A stretch of DNA of 64,000 nt from contig CM076954.1 in the NCBI GenBank assembly GCA_039566865.1, positions 11,060,001 to 11,124,000 on the forward strand, given 5' to 3'. Below the pieces are notes generated by a model. The model searched no databases and had not been told where the DNA came from. It was given only the letters and a program-made list of their open reading frames with translations. This document shows positions 40,447 through 51,556 of this stretch, piece after piece. Source of the stretch: Aurelia coerulea. Its lineage: Eukaryota; Cnidaria; Scyphozoa; Semaeostomeae; Ulmaridae. A program made the translations under genes and the position numbers. How positions within the stretch are numbered: the first letter of the stretch is position 1; every line of letters begins with the position of its first letter.

Positions 40447-41363
40447 TGTTAGCTATTTTCACATTACCTAGCCCCTCTACCATATGCAGATTGCCATTGG
40501 CTAATTTGGATTGGTACAGACCCCATAGTGAAGCTACGAAAGATGAAAGCCGACTGTTATTGGCTAATTTCAAATGACCTAACCGATCTAGCATATGCAG
40601 ATTGCCATTGGCCAATTTCAATTGGTACAAACCCAATAGTGAAGCTACTAAAGACGAAAGCCGACTGTTATTGCCTAATTTCAAATGACCAAACCGATCT
40701 AGCATATGCAGATTGCCATTGGCTAATTTCAATTGGTACAAACCCCATAGTGAAGCTACTAAAGGCGAAAGCCGACTGTTATTGGCTAATTTCAAATGAC
40801 CCAACCCATCTACCATATGCAGATTGCCATTGGCTAATTTCAATTGGTACAAACTCCATAGTTAAGCTACTAAAGATGAAAGCTGACTGTTATTGGCTAA
40901 TTTCAAATGACCCAACCCATCTAGCATAGGCAGATTGCCATTGGCTAATTTCAATTGGTACAAACTCCATAGTGAAGCTACTAAAGGTGAAAGCCGACTG
41001 TTATTGGCTAATTTCAAATGACCGAGCAAATCTACCATATGGAGATTCCCATTGGCCAATTTCAATTTTTACAAATCCAGTAGTGAAGCTACTAAAGATG
41101 AAAGCCGACTGTTATTGGCTAATTTCAAATGACCTAACCGATCTAGCATATGCTGATTGCCATTGGCTAATTTCAATTGGTACAAGCCCCATAGTGAAGC
41201 TACTAAAGATGAAAGCTGACTGTTATTGGCTAATTTCATATGACCCAACCCATCTAGCATAGGCAGATTGCCATTGGCTAATTTCAATTGCTACAAACTC
41301 CATACTGAACTTACTAAACATAATAGCCGACTCTTATTGGCTAATTTCAAATGACCTATCCCA
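40447..41363. repeat. 111-bp minisatellite array, unit 1 (about 8 copies)
   Basis: Each 111-bp unit has two related halves (48 and 63 bp), each with an inverted CCAAT box in ATTGGCTAATTTCAA. Because 111 is 37 codons, several frames stay open on both strands and give repetitive pseudo-proteins (LKLANGNLHM / LKLANNSRLS). No sign of real coding was seen. Confidence 0.92.
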
Positions 41364-41412
41364 TACAAAAGGAGGCTACACTGTGAGGGCAGTCATACTA
41401 TCTCACATTAGT

Positions 41413-41570
41413 TGGGGGCAGTCACGTGTCTGCCCCCATGTCACGTGACTTACTTGGCAAAGTTCCAAAATTGGTCATGTGACTTGGCACAGTGCCAAGT
41501 TCCGGTCATGTGACTTGGCACTTTGCCAAATTATGTGACGTCATTTGGCACTGTGCCAACTTCCCCCCCA
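41413..41570. promoter_or_regulatory. E-box/NFI-like/CRE module (unit 1, 3')
   Basis: Two CACGTG boxes, the first inside the inverted repeat GGGGGCAG...CTGCCCCC. Three perfect TTGGC-N5-GCCAA palindromes follow (N5 = ACAGT, ACTTT, ACTGT), one diverged copy (TTGGCAAAGTTCCAA), and a full CRE, TGACGTCA. Confidence 0.55.
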
Positions 41571-43031
41571 CAAATGCCCCTGTGCATGAGCAGTCCATTT
41601 CCTTCACTATTTCCTGAAAACTTCCCATCAAGGGCTGAGTATAACTCTTCCAGTCTTCCTACCTGATGTTATCTTCCACAAGGGAGGTTAAGATCTATGG
41701 GAACGTTCTAAAATAACAACAACGTCAGCAAATGCAACTAAGGGAACTCAGCCAAGAAGAGCAACTACATTAATGGCCGGAGTTAAAGCTACTGCGAAGA
41801 ACTTCAACAACTAATGCAACCAAAACAGCGAGGTTTACCTTGCACAAATAACACTAATAACGCAAGGATAGCAACTAAGGGCACAAAAGCTACTACGGCC
41901 ACTATGGCAACAATTACGACTACATCTTCTCTACTAAACAAATAACGCACATAACAAAACGAAGTTAGCAACTAATTTCTCCCACAACAAACGCTACCAA
42001 CGCCACAAAGAAAGAAAGACAACTAGGGCAACGAAGGAATCTAAATCAACTCTACTGAAACGAAAACAGCTTTACGAGTAGGGAGACTGGAGATCTACCG
42101 AAGCGGTCATAATAATCACAACGTCACGAAATGCAACTGCAACTTACGACAATGAGGCAAGAAGACCAACTTCATTAAATCAAGGGGTGAACGCAACAAA
42201 CGCTACTTGGGCAACAAAATGAACAACGCTACCACAACAACAATCGTACCATCAATAACGGCAAAAAGCTACTATGGCCGCTAAGCCAAGAATTACGACT
42301 ACATCATTTCTACCAAACAAATAACGCATACACTAAAACAAAGGCAACAACTAATTTCTCCAACAACGAAGGCTACTAAGGCCACAAAAGAAACAAACAC
42401 CTAAGTGAACAAATACCAGACAACTAAATCAACCCTACTGAAGCAAAAGAGCTGCCTGGGGAAGCCAAGGGGTCTATCTCTCTTCCCAAAAAGCCTACGG
42501 GACTCTTTAAAACAATAGGGTTTCTAGGGAATTTTGATGGATTTTGCTTTAAAAAATTATGGATTACATTAAATGCAAACTACCGCTCCCCCAACCCCAC
42601 CCTTGGGCTACTAACGCCACTAAAGTAAAGAGGATACCTAGAAAACAATAACAAAATAATGTGAATTAATGAAAATAGAAGAGAATAAAGTTAACTGCAT
42701 ATCTATAGACATTGTTATTTTTGTTATTATTTTTATTATAGATAATCTATTTAAAGTAGGCTAGAAAATAAATAGCTAAAATTGCAACTAATTCAGGCTA
42801 CCAGAGCTAATTAACGCCTACTAAGAAGGCCTACTACTAATTAAGGCCTACTGCTAATTAAGGCCTACTACTAACACACTTCAGGTACGTGAAGAACTGC
42901 GGCAACTATTCTCGCTTCATCTACCAATGCAACTACATCAGCTAAGGTAGCTAGAACAATGACGGATAACAAGAGCAAGTATAAAGCAATAATACCAACG
43001 AAGAGAATAACACTGAAAGTACTGACATTGT

Positions 43032-43139
43032 GGCGCGCGAAGCGCGACAGTGGCCTCCGCAGGCGGCCCGGGCGCCGAAGGCGCCCAAGCCCTCCGCAGG
43101 AGCTAGGAACTCCGAACCCGCGCGCAGCGCGGGTTCGGA
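43032..43139. repeat. Cluster of GNA-loop hairpins, unit 1 3' end
   Basis: Successive short palindromes with 3-nt GAA or GCA loops: CGCGC GAA GCGCG, CCTCC GCA GGCGG (imperfect), GGGCGCC GAA GGCGCCC, CTCC GCA GGAG, GAACCCGCGC GCA GCGCGGGTTC. The core GCGAAGC is known as an exceptionally stable DNA mini-hairpin. The last hairpin lies 6 bp from CTAG, as in Helitron 3' ends. Confidence 0.8.
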
Positions 43140-43609
43140 TTCCTAGTCTTATATATAACGGGTGCACGATCGGTTAAGATTGTTCTTTTGTGGTGGAATA
43201 TGTTTGTGTGCAGTGTCGGGATCCCTATGTTCCCGTGCCCCCTCGCCGCCGCTCTTCCACTCCAAAAATCACCCCGAAAATCTAAGTTAGCCGAATGTGT
43301 GTGAGAAGTTGGGGGCAGCCACTCGGGCAGGGGTACGAGCGGGGCAACTTTTTGGCAGACGTCCTATTTTCCAGTTTGACGTACGCTCAACGTCACGGAA
43401 CAATCGAGGTGAGTCACTAACGACTCTTGATGGGGTCATCAAGGGTCGTTAACGGACAAAATCGGTTTGTCAACGGAAAACAATGCTGGATTGTCAACAA
43501 CCTAGGGGCTACGTAACACCGACGTCACGCAATGGAACTTCACAGGGGCTCAGTTCCTCCTCCGCAACAGGTGGGCCAAACACCCACAAAAACAATTGGA
43601 CAACTGACT

Positions 43610-43700
43610 GGGGGCAGTCACGTGTTGGCACCCCATGTCACGTGACACACTTGGCACGTTGCCAAAATTGGTCATATGACCTATCATGAGACTTGGTAAG
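43610..43700. promoter_or_regulatory. E-box/NFI-like module (unit 2, 5')
   Basis: The same arrangement as in unit 1: two CACGTG boxes and TTGGCACGTTGCCAA. The downstream CATGTGAC sites are mutated (CATATGAC, CATGAGAC). Confidence 0.5.
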
Positions 43701-44292
43701 TCCCTACGTTTCGAGTGAGCTCAATGTGGAAGTAAACAACAAGTTAGGCCTATTCCCCTCTACTGAAGCAAGAAGTAACACTGTTCTGTCGCGAAAAATA
43801 CGCAAGTAGCATATAACTCCACCTTTCTTCCTGCTCCAGCGAAAACATAGGCCTACTTACGTTTCACTTCCACGCTCTTCATTCTGAAACTTCTGTTGAT
43901 TTCCCATCACTTTTTCCCCCAAGGTAATTTCATCCAATTCAAATTTCATAATCGCTATCTTCGAAGATCTACTCCCAAACAAACACTCCTGTAGATATTT
44001 CAACTTCACGAATCACTATCCTAACATTCAGCGGTCAACTAAAACTCATCTGCACGACCAAATCTTACGACGCAACAGATATTGCAGGTAATTTTATCGT
44101 GCCAAGGTCATTAGGTAGGAAGTTAATCGTGCCAAGATCATTAGGAAGCCACTTCTCCGGGAAACAATCGTTATAAGGACGATCACATCATTAGTTGCTC
44201 ATTACTTCAATGCATAATGAATACGTTCACCTGCACAGAGGTTATTGTGCGCAGCAGTCAGCACTTATCCAGCAAAGACAAAAGGTACTTCC

Positions 44293-45209
44293 TGTTAGCT
44301 ATTTTCACATTACCTAGCCCCTCTACCATATGCAGATTGCCATTGGCTAATTTGGATTGGTACAGACCCCATAGTGAAGCTACTAAAGATGAAAGCCGAC
44401 TGTTATTGGCTAATTTCAAATGACCTAACCGATCTAGCATATGCAGATTCCCATTGGCCAATTTCAATTGGTACAAACCCAATAGTGAAGCTACTAAAGA
44501 CGAAAGCCGACTGTTATTGCCTAATTTCAAATGACCAAACCGATCTAGCATATGCAGATTGCCATTGGCTAATTTCAATTGGTACAAACCCCATAGTGAA
44601 GCTACTAAAGGCGAAAGCCGACTGTTATTGGCTAATTTCAAATGACCCAACCCATCTACCATATGCAGATTGCCATTGGCTAATTTCAATTGGTACAAAC
44701 TCCATAGTTAAGCTACTAAAGATGAAAGCTGACTGTTATTGGCTAATTTCAAATGACCCAACCCATCTAGCATAGGCAGATTGCCATTGGCTAATTTCAA
44801 TTGGTACAAACTCCATAGTGAAGCTACTAAAGGTGAAAGCCGACTGTTATTGGCTAATTTCAAATGACCGAGCAAATCTACCATATGGAGATTCCCATTG
44901 GCCAATTTCAATTTTTACAAATCCAGTAGTGAAGCTACTAAAGATGAAAGCCGACTGTTATTGGCTAATTTCAAATGACCTAACCGATCTAGCATATGCT
45001 GATTGCCATTGGCTAATTTCAATTGGTACAAGCCCCATAGTGAAGCTACTAAAGATGAAAGCTGACTGTTATTGGCTAATTTCATATGACCCAACCCATC
45101 TAGCATAGGCAGATTGCCATTGGCTAATTTCAATTGCTACAAACTCCATACTGAACTTACTAAACATAATAGCCGACTCTTATTGGCTAATTTCAAATGA
45201 CCTATCCCA
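44293..45209. repeat. 111-bp minisatellite array, unit 2 (about 8 copies)
   Basis: A copy of the unit 1 array offset by 3846 bp, with a handful of substitutions. Confidence 0.92.
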
Positions 45210-45258
45210 TACAAAAGGAGGCTACACTGTGAGGGCAGTCATACTATCTCACATTAGT

Positions 45259-45413
45259 TGGGGGCAGTCACGTGTCTGCCCCCATGTCACGTGACTTACT
45301 TGGCAAAGTTCCAAAATTGGTCATGTGACTTGGCACGGTGCCAAGTTCCGGTCATGTGACTTGGCACTTTGCCAAATTATGTGACGTCATTTGGCACTGT
45401 GCCAACTTCCCCC
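45259..45413. promoter_or_regulatory. E-box/NFI-like/CRE module (unit 2, 3')
   Basis: Two CACGTG boxes, three TTGGC-N5-GCCAA palindromes (N5 = ACGGT, ACTTT, ACTGT) and TGACGTCA. Confidence 0.55.
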
Positions 45414-46766
45414 CACAAATGCCCCTGTGCATGAGCAGTCCATTTCCTTCACTATTTCCTGAAAACTTCCCATCAAGGGCTGAGTATAACTCTTCCAGTC
45501 TTCCTACCTGATGTTATCTTCCACAAGGGAGGTTAAGATCTATGGAAACGTTCTAAAATAACAACAACGTCAGCAAATGCAACTAAGGGAACTCAGCCAA
45601 GAAGAGCAACTACATTAATGGCCGGAGTTAAAGCTACTGCGAAGAACTTCAACAACTAATGCAACCAAAACAGCGAGGTTTACCTTGCACAAATAACACT
45701 AATAACGCAAGGATAGCAACTAAGGGCACAAAAGCTACTACGGCCACTATGGCAACAATTACGACTACATCTTCTCTACTAAACAAATAACGCACATAAC
45801 AAAACGAAGTTAGCAACTAATTTCTCCCACAACAAACGCTACCAACGCCACAAAGAAAGAAAGACAACTAGGGCAACGAAGGAATCTAAATCAACTCTAC
45901 TGAAACGAAAACAGCTTTACGAGTAGGGAGACTGGAGATCTACCGAAGCGGTCATAATAATCACAACGTCACGAAATGCAACTGCAACTTACGACAATGA
46001 GGCAAGAAGACCAACTTCATTAAATCAAGGGGTGAACGCAACAAACGCTACTTGGGCAACAAAATGAACAACGCTACCACAACAACAATCGTACCATCAA
46101 TAACGGCAAAAAGCTACTATGGCCGCTAAGCCAAGAATTACGACTACATCATTTCTACCAAACAAATAACGCATACACTAAAACAAAGGCAACAACTAAT
46201 TTCTCCAACAACGAAGGCTACTAAGGCCACAAAAGAAACAAACACCTAAGTGAACAAATACCAGACAACTAAATCAACCCTACTGAAGCAAAAGAGCTGC
46301 CTGGGGAAGCCAAGGGGTCTATCTCTCTTCCCAAAAAGCCTACGGGACTCTTTAAAACAATAGGGTTTCTAGGGAATTTTGATGGATTTTGCTTTAAAAA
46401 ATTATGGATTACATTAAATGCAAACTACCGCTCCCCCAACCCCACCCTTGGGCTACTAACGCCACTAAAGTAAAGAGGATACCTAGAAAACAATAACAAA
46501 ATAATGTGAATTAATGAAAATAGAAGAGAATAAAGTTAACTGCATATCTATAGACATTGTTATTTTTGTTATTATTTTTATTATAGATAATCTATTTAAA
46601 GTAGGCTAGAAAATAAATAGCTAAAATTGCAACTAATTCAGGCTACCAGAGCTAATTAACGCCTACTAAGAAGGCCTACTACTAATTAAGGCCTACTGCT
46701 AATTAAGGCCTACTACTAACACACTTCAGGTACGTGAAGAACTGCGGCAACTATTCTCGCTTCATT

Positions 46767-46833
46767 TCATTTCATTTCATTTCATTTTTAATTATTTATA
46801 CACGGTGGCCCCATCAATCAACGACTGCTTCAT
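46767..46833 (-). mobile_element. Very short LINE 3'-tail insertion
   Basis: Present in unit 2 but absent from units 1 and 4 at the same place. On the minus strand it reads GGGGCCACCGTGTATAAATA then (AATGA)n-like repeats, as LINE 3' ends do. It is flanked by CTTCAT on both sides, a possible short target duplication. Confidence 0.6.
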
Positions 46834-46943
46834 CTACCAATGCAACTACATCAGCTAAGGTAGCTAGAACAATGACGGATAACAAGAGCAAGTATAAAGC
46901 AATAATACCAACGAAGAGAATAACACTGAAAGTACTGACATTG

Positions 46944-47052
46944 TGGCGCGCGAAGCGCGACAGTGGCCTCCGCAGGCGGCCCGGGCGCCGAAGGCGCCCA
47001 AGCCCTCCGCAGGAGCTAGGAACTCCGAACCCGCGCGCAGCGCGGGTTCGGA
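46944..47052. repeat. Cluster of GNA-loop hairpins, unit 2 3' end
   Basis: The same five-hairpin cluster as unit 1, ending six bases before CTAG. Confidence 0.8.
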
Positions 47053-47749
47053 TTCCTAGTCTATATACATAAGGAGTGAGCGGTCAGATCAAACCCTGAA
47101 TTTGTTCCTCTCCCACAGCGAGATCTCAGCTCTCCCGCTCTCGGCAATCTCGCTCTTCGTCTCGAAAAATCGACGGGAAAATCTATGCGTGTCATCAGAG
47201 CTTCAAATTTTGGGGTCACCTCCAGCTGCTGGGGTATCAGCGGGGCAAATTTGCTGGCAGTCTTCTTCAGCAGGTCATTGTTTTTGATTGACAGCCGATT
47301 GTCTTCCCAACTGATGACACTTGATGGTGCTATCAAGGGCTATCAACGAACAATCCACTCAGTGCTCGGTGGTGGTAAACAACCTAACACGTCACTTGTG
47401 GTCACATCGCCCGTGGTAACGTGCACATTCACCCTCGCAGGGACTGGCAGGCTCGTGCCAGCGGTATCCTCCTTCACATCGGTGCTCTCTGAGGTTACAT
47501 CCCCCAGTATGGACGATGTCGTTGGGTGGTGGGGTGCATGGTTGGTGCCAGTGATTGGTACCGCCTATTGGGGGGATGTCACGTGACCACACCCATATCA
47601 CGTGATATTTTCTCCTCCACAATGGTGCTCTTTATAAGAAGATACAGGGCTCCCTGTATGAAAATGCTTCATTACAGGGGTGATAGTGAGTAAAGACTAC
47701 ATCAGTTGATAACTAACGAGTATGTAGGGTGCTAAAATGTATATTTGTT

Positions 47750-47908
47750 GGGGGCAGTCACGTGCCTAGCCCCCATGTCACGTGACTTACTTGGCAAAGT
47801 TCCAAAATTGGTCATGTGACTTGGCACGGTGCCAAGTTCCGGTCATGCGACTTGGCACTTTGCCAAATTATGTGACGTCATTTGGCACTGTGCCAACTTC
47901 CCCCCACG
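47750..47908. promoter_or_regulatory. E-box/NFI-like/CRE module (unit 3, first)
   Basis: Two CACGTG boxes, palindromes TTGGC-N5-GCCAA (N5 = ACGGT, ACTTT, ACTGT) and TGACGTCA. Confidence 0.55.
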
Positions 47909-48807
47909 GATGCCCCTGTGCATGAGCAGTCCATTTCCTTCACTATTTCCTGAAAACTTTCCTCGAAGGGCTGAGTATAACTCTTGCAGTCTTCCTACCT
48001 GATGTTATCTTCCACAAGGGAGGCTGAGATCTACGGAAACGTTCTAAAATAACAACAACGTCAGCAAATGCAACTAAGGGAACTCAGCCAAGAAGAGCAA
48101 CTACATTAAAACAAAAAAGGCAACAACTAATTTCTCCAACAACGAAGGCTACTAACGCCACAAAACAAACAAACACCTAAGTGAACAAATACCAGGCAAC
48201 TAAATCAACCCTACTGAAGCAAAAACAGCTGCCTGAGGAAGCCAAGGGGTCTATCTTTCTTCCCAAAAAGCCTCCGAGACTCTTTTAAACAATGGGGTTT
48301 GTAGGGAATTTTGATGGATTTCTCATTCAAAAAATTCTGGATTAAATTAAATGCAAACTACCGCTCCCGCACCCCGCCCTTGGGCTACTAACGCCACTAA
48401 AATCAAGAGGATAGCTAGAAAACAATAACAATAAATGTGATTTAATGAAAAAAGAAGAGAATAAAGTTAACTGCAATAACTATAGACATTATTATTTTTG
48501 TTATTATTTTTATTATTAACAATCCATTTAAATTAGGCACGTTCACCTTCGCAGGGGCTGGCAAGGTGGTGCCAGCGGTATCCTCCTTCACAACGGCGCT
48601 CTGTCAGGGCTTCATCCCGCAGTATCAACGACGTGGTAGGGTGGTGGTGGGGTGCATGATCGGTTCCAGCGATTATTATCACCTATTGGGGGCTCTCACG
48701 TGACCACACTCATATCACGTGATATCTTCTCCTCCACAATGGTGCTCTTTCTAAGAATATACGGAGCTCCATTTATGAAAATGCTTAAATGACACCGGTT
48801 ATAGTAA

Positions 48808-49204
48808 GGTGCTGTTTATATGAGGAGGGCCAGCCCTCCTAGGAGGGCTAGCCCTCTAAGAGAGCTGGATTTTATTTTGCGTTTACATGGAAAGTTAGCC
48901 CTTCTAGGAGGGCTAGACATGATGGCGCCATCCGTTCTAATCCTATTGTTCTACGTTGATTCTATTGTTTCCGCCAGCCCGCCTAGGAGGGCTAGCCCTC
49001 TTGATTGCGTTTACATGGGAAATTTCCAGCCCTCCTAGGCGAGATCTCGGGTATTCACTAGCGAGATCTCGCCTAGGCGGGCTGGCCCTCCTCTCATATA
49101 AACGAAAAAGAATTTTATGAAGGATTATACCAGAGTGGTGAGATCTCGGCAAAGAGGGCTAGCCCTGCTAGGAGGGCTGGCCCTCCTCCATATAAACAGC
49201 ACCT
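48808..49204. mobile_element. 397-bp MITE with TAA duplications
   Basis: The ends are inverted: GGTGCTGTTTATATGAGGAG (left) and CTCCTCCATATAAACAGCAC then C (right). It is flanked by TAA at 48805-48807 and 49205-49207, a TWA-type target site as in PIF/Harbinger. The interior is filled with palindromes of GAGGGCTAGCCCTC and AGCCCTCCTAGGAGGGCT type and GAGATCTCG. It encodes no protein. Confidence 0.82.
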
Positions 49205-49264
49205 AAGTTAAGACAATACAAGTTTGTTACTAAGGAACAATAGGGTGCTACCACGGTTAATTGT

Positions 49265-49335
49265 TGGGGGCAGTCACGTGCCGAGCCCCCATGTCACGTG
49301 ACTTACCTAGCAAGTTGCCAATGTAGGTCACGTGG
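49265..49335. promoter_or_regulatory. E-box module (unit 3, second)
   Basis: GGGGGCAGTCACGTG, then GTCACGTGAC and GGTCACGTG: three E-boxes. The NFI-like palindromes are degraded here. Confidence 0.45.
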
Positions 49336-49805
49336 GGGCTAACATGGGTAAAAAGTTAAAATCAAATCAAATCGACCTATAACCAACTCCACTTAGGTAA
49401 GAAACGCAACCAGATCTACTTAGCAACTAAAACAAGACGCCAACTAACGCAAGAAAGCCCACTAAAGCTACCAAGGCCAATAAGACAACTAAGGGCACTG
49501 AAGGTCCTGGCTCAACTAAGTCCACGGGCAAAGCGCAGCTACATCTACTCAACAACTAAGAAGCCAAATAACATAAGTAAGGCCACTAAACCAACCGAGG
49601 CCCGTTAGACAACTAACGCAACTAAAAGCGCTAAGGCAGCTATGTAAACGAAACGATGATTTTCGCAGTTTTTCTGAAAGGTCTTCACATAGGATTTTCA
49701 TATTTTTTTTCAAAATGAAGGTTGCCGTTTGGACATAAATCATTGCACTTCACTAAGGAACAAACCAAACATTCGTATCTTGTACCATTGCTCGGATATA
49801 AGTGG

Positions 49806-49855
49806 TGACTTGGCACTTTGCCAAATTATTTGACGTCATTTGGCAATGTGCCAAC
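49806..49855. promoter_or_regulatory. NFI-like/CRE module (unit 3, third)
   Basis: TTGGCACTTTGCCAA, TGACGTCA and TTGGCAATGTGCCAA in a row, without E-boxes. Confidence 0.45.
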
Positions 49856-50110
49856 TTCCCGCCACAAATGCCCCTGCGCACGAGCAGTCCATTTCTTTCA
49901 CTATTTCCATGAAACTTTCCTCGAAGGGCTGAGTATAACACTTGCAGTCTTCCTACCTGATGTTATCTTCCACAAGGGAGGCTGAGATTTACGGAAACGT
50001 TATAAAATAACAACAACGTCAGCAAATGCTACTAAGGCAACTCAGCCAAGAAGAGCAACTACATTAATGGACGGAGTTAAAGCTACTGGGGGGAAATTCA
50101 ACAACTAACG

Positions 50111-51556
50111 CAACCACAACAGCGAGGTTTACCTTGCACAACTAACACTAATAACGCAAGGAAGGCAACTTAGGGCACAAAAGCTACTATGGCCACAATG
50201 GCAACAATTACGACTACATCTTCTCTACTAAACAAATGACACACACACCGAAACGAAGTTAACAACTAATTTCTCCCAAAACAAACGCTACCAACGCCAC
50301 ATAAGAAAGAAAGAAAACTAGGGCAACGAAGGAATCGAAATCAACTCTACTGAAACGAATAAAGCTCTACGAGTAGGGAGACTGGAGATATACAGAAGCT
50401 GTCATAATAATCACAACGTCACGAAATGCAACTGCAACTTACGGCAATGAGGCAAGAAGAGCTACTTCATTAAATCAAGGGGTCAACGCAACAAACGCTA
50501 CTTGGGCAACCAAATGAACAACGCTACCACAAGAACAAGGGTACTGTCAATAACGGCAAAAAGCTACTATGGCCCCTAAGCTAAGAATTACGACTACATC
50601 ATTATTCATTTCTACCAAACAAATAACGCATACACTAAAACAAAGGCAAACAACGAAATGAAAAAAACTAACGCCACAAAAGAAACAAACACCTAATTGA
50701 ACAAATACCAGGCAACTAAATCAACCCTACTGAAGCAAAGCTGCGTGAGCAAGCCAAGGTGTCTATCTCTCTTCCCAAAAAGCCTCCGGGACTCTTTAAA
50801 ACAACGGGGTTTGTAGGCAATTTTTATGGATTTCAACCACAACAGCGAGGTTTACCTTGCACAACTAACACTAATAACGCAAGGAAGGCAACTTAGGGCA
50901 CAAAAGCTACTATGGCCACTATGGCAACAATTACGACTACATCTTCTCTACTAAGCAAATGACGCACACACCGAAACGAAGTTAACAACTAATTTCTCCC
51001 ACAACAAACGCTACCAATGCCACATAAGAAAGAGAGAAAACTAGGGCAACGAATGAATCGAAATCAACTCTACTGAAACGAATAAAGCTCTACGAGTAGG
51101 GAGACTGGAGATATACAGAAGCTGTCATAATAATCACAACGTCACGAAATGCAACTGCAACTTACGGCAATGAGGCAAGAAGAGCTACTTCATTAAATCA
51201 AGGGGTCAACGCAACAAACAATACTTGAGCAACCAAATGAACAACGCTACCACAAGAACAAGGGTACTGTCAATAACGGCAAAAAGCTCCTATAGCCCCT
51301 AAGCTAAGAATTGCGACTACATCATTTCTACCAAACAAATAACGCATACACTAAAACAAAGGCAAACAACGAAGACTACTAACGCCACAAAAGAAACAAA
51401 CACCTAAGTGAACAAATACCAGGCAACTAAATCAACCCAACTGAAGCAAAGCTGCCTGAGCAAGCCAAGGGGTCTATCTCTCTTCCTAAAAAGCCTCCGG
51501 GACTCTTTAAAACAATGGGGTTTGTAGGGAATTTTTATGGATTTCTCTTTAAAAAA
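50111..51556. repeat. Two tandem copies of a 723-bp segment
   Basis: CAACCACAACAGCGAGGTTT begins both copies (50111 and 50834), which then run parallel through the GCAACTAA-rich body to about 51556. This is a duplication inside unit 3. Confidence 0.85.

Larger units (their letters stand above)
39301..43146 (+). mobile_element. Helitron-like unit 1 (type A, 3846 bp)
   Basis: A non-autonomous rolling-circle element. The 5' terminus is TCTTATATATAACGGGTGCA; the 3' terminus is a strong hairpin (GAACCCGCGC GCA GCGCGGGTTC), GGATTC, then CTAG. The left flank base is A and the base after CTAG is T, as Helitrons insert between A and T without target duplication. Inside are an E-box/NFI-like module, a 111-bp minisatellite, a second module, a long region of degenerate GCAACTAA-type repeats (41690-42480), and the hairpin cluster. 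No Rep/helicase gene was found. Confidence 0.72.
43147..47059 (+). mobile_element. Helitron-like unit 2 (type A, 3913 bp)
   Basis: It begins TCTTATATATAACGGG immediately after the CTAG of unit 1 with no spacer, and ends with the same hairpin and CTAG at 47056-47059. It is nearly identical to unit 1 along its whole length, except for substitutions and a 67-bp LINE-tail insertion at about 46767-46833. Confidence 0.75.

Noticed and set aside
40371..41287. Long open frames on both strands rich in LKLAN/MKADCYWLIS repeats
   Set aside because: They are by-products of a 111-bp (37-codon) tandem repeat. The frames recur on both strands, a 1-bp deletion in unit 4 closes frames with no sign of constraint, and there is no start context or domain.
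42871..43177. Arg/Pro-rich ORFs at the Helitron 3' hairpins (RRPGRRRRPSPP)
   Set aside because: Translation of GC-rich hairpin palindromes; the frames end at or near the element end and appear on both strands.
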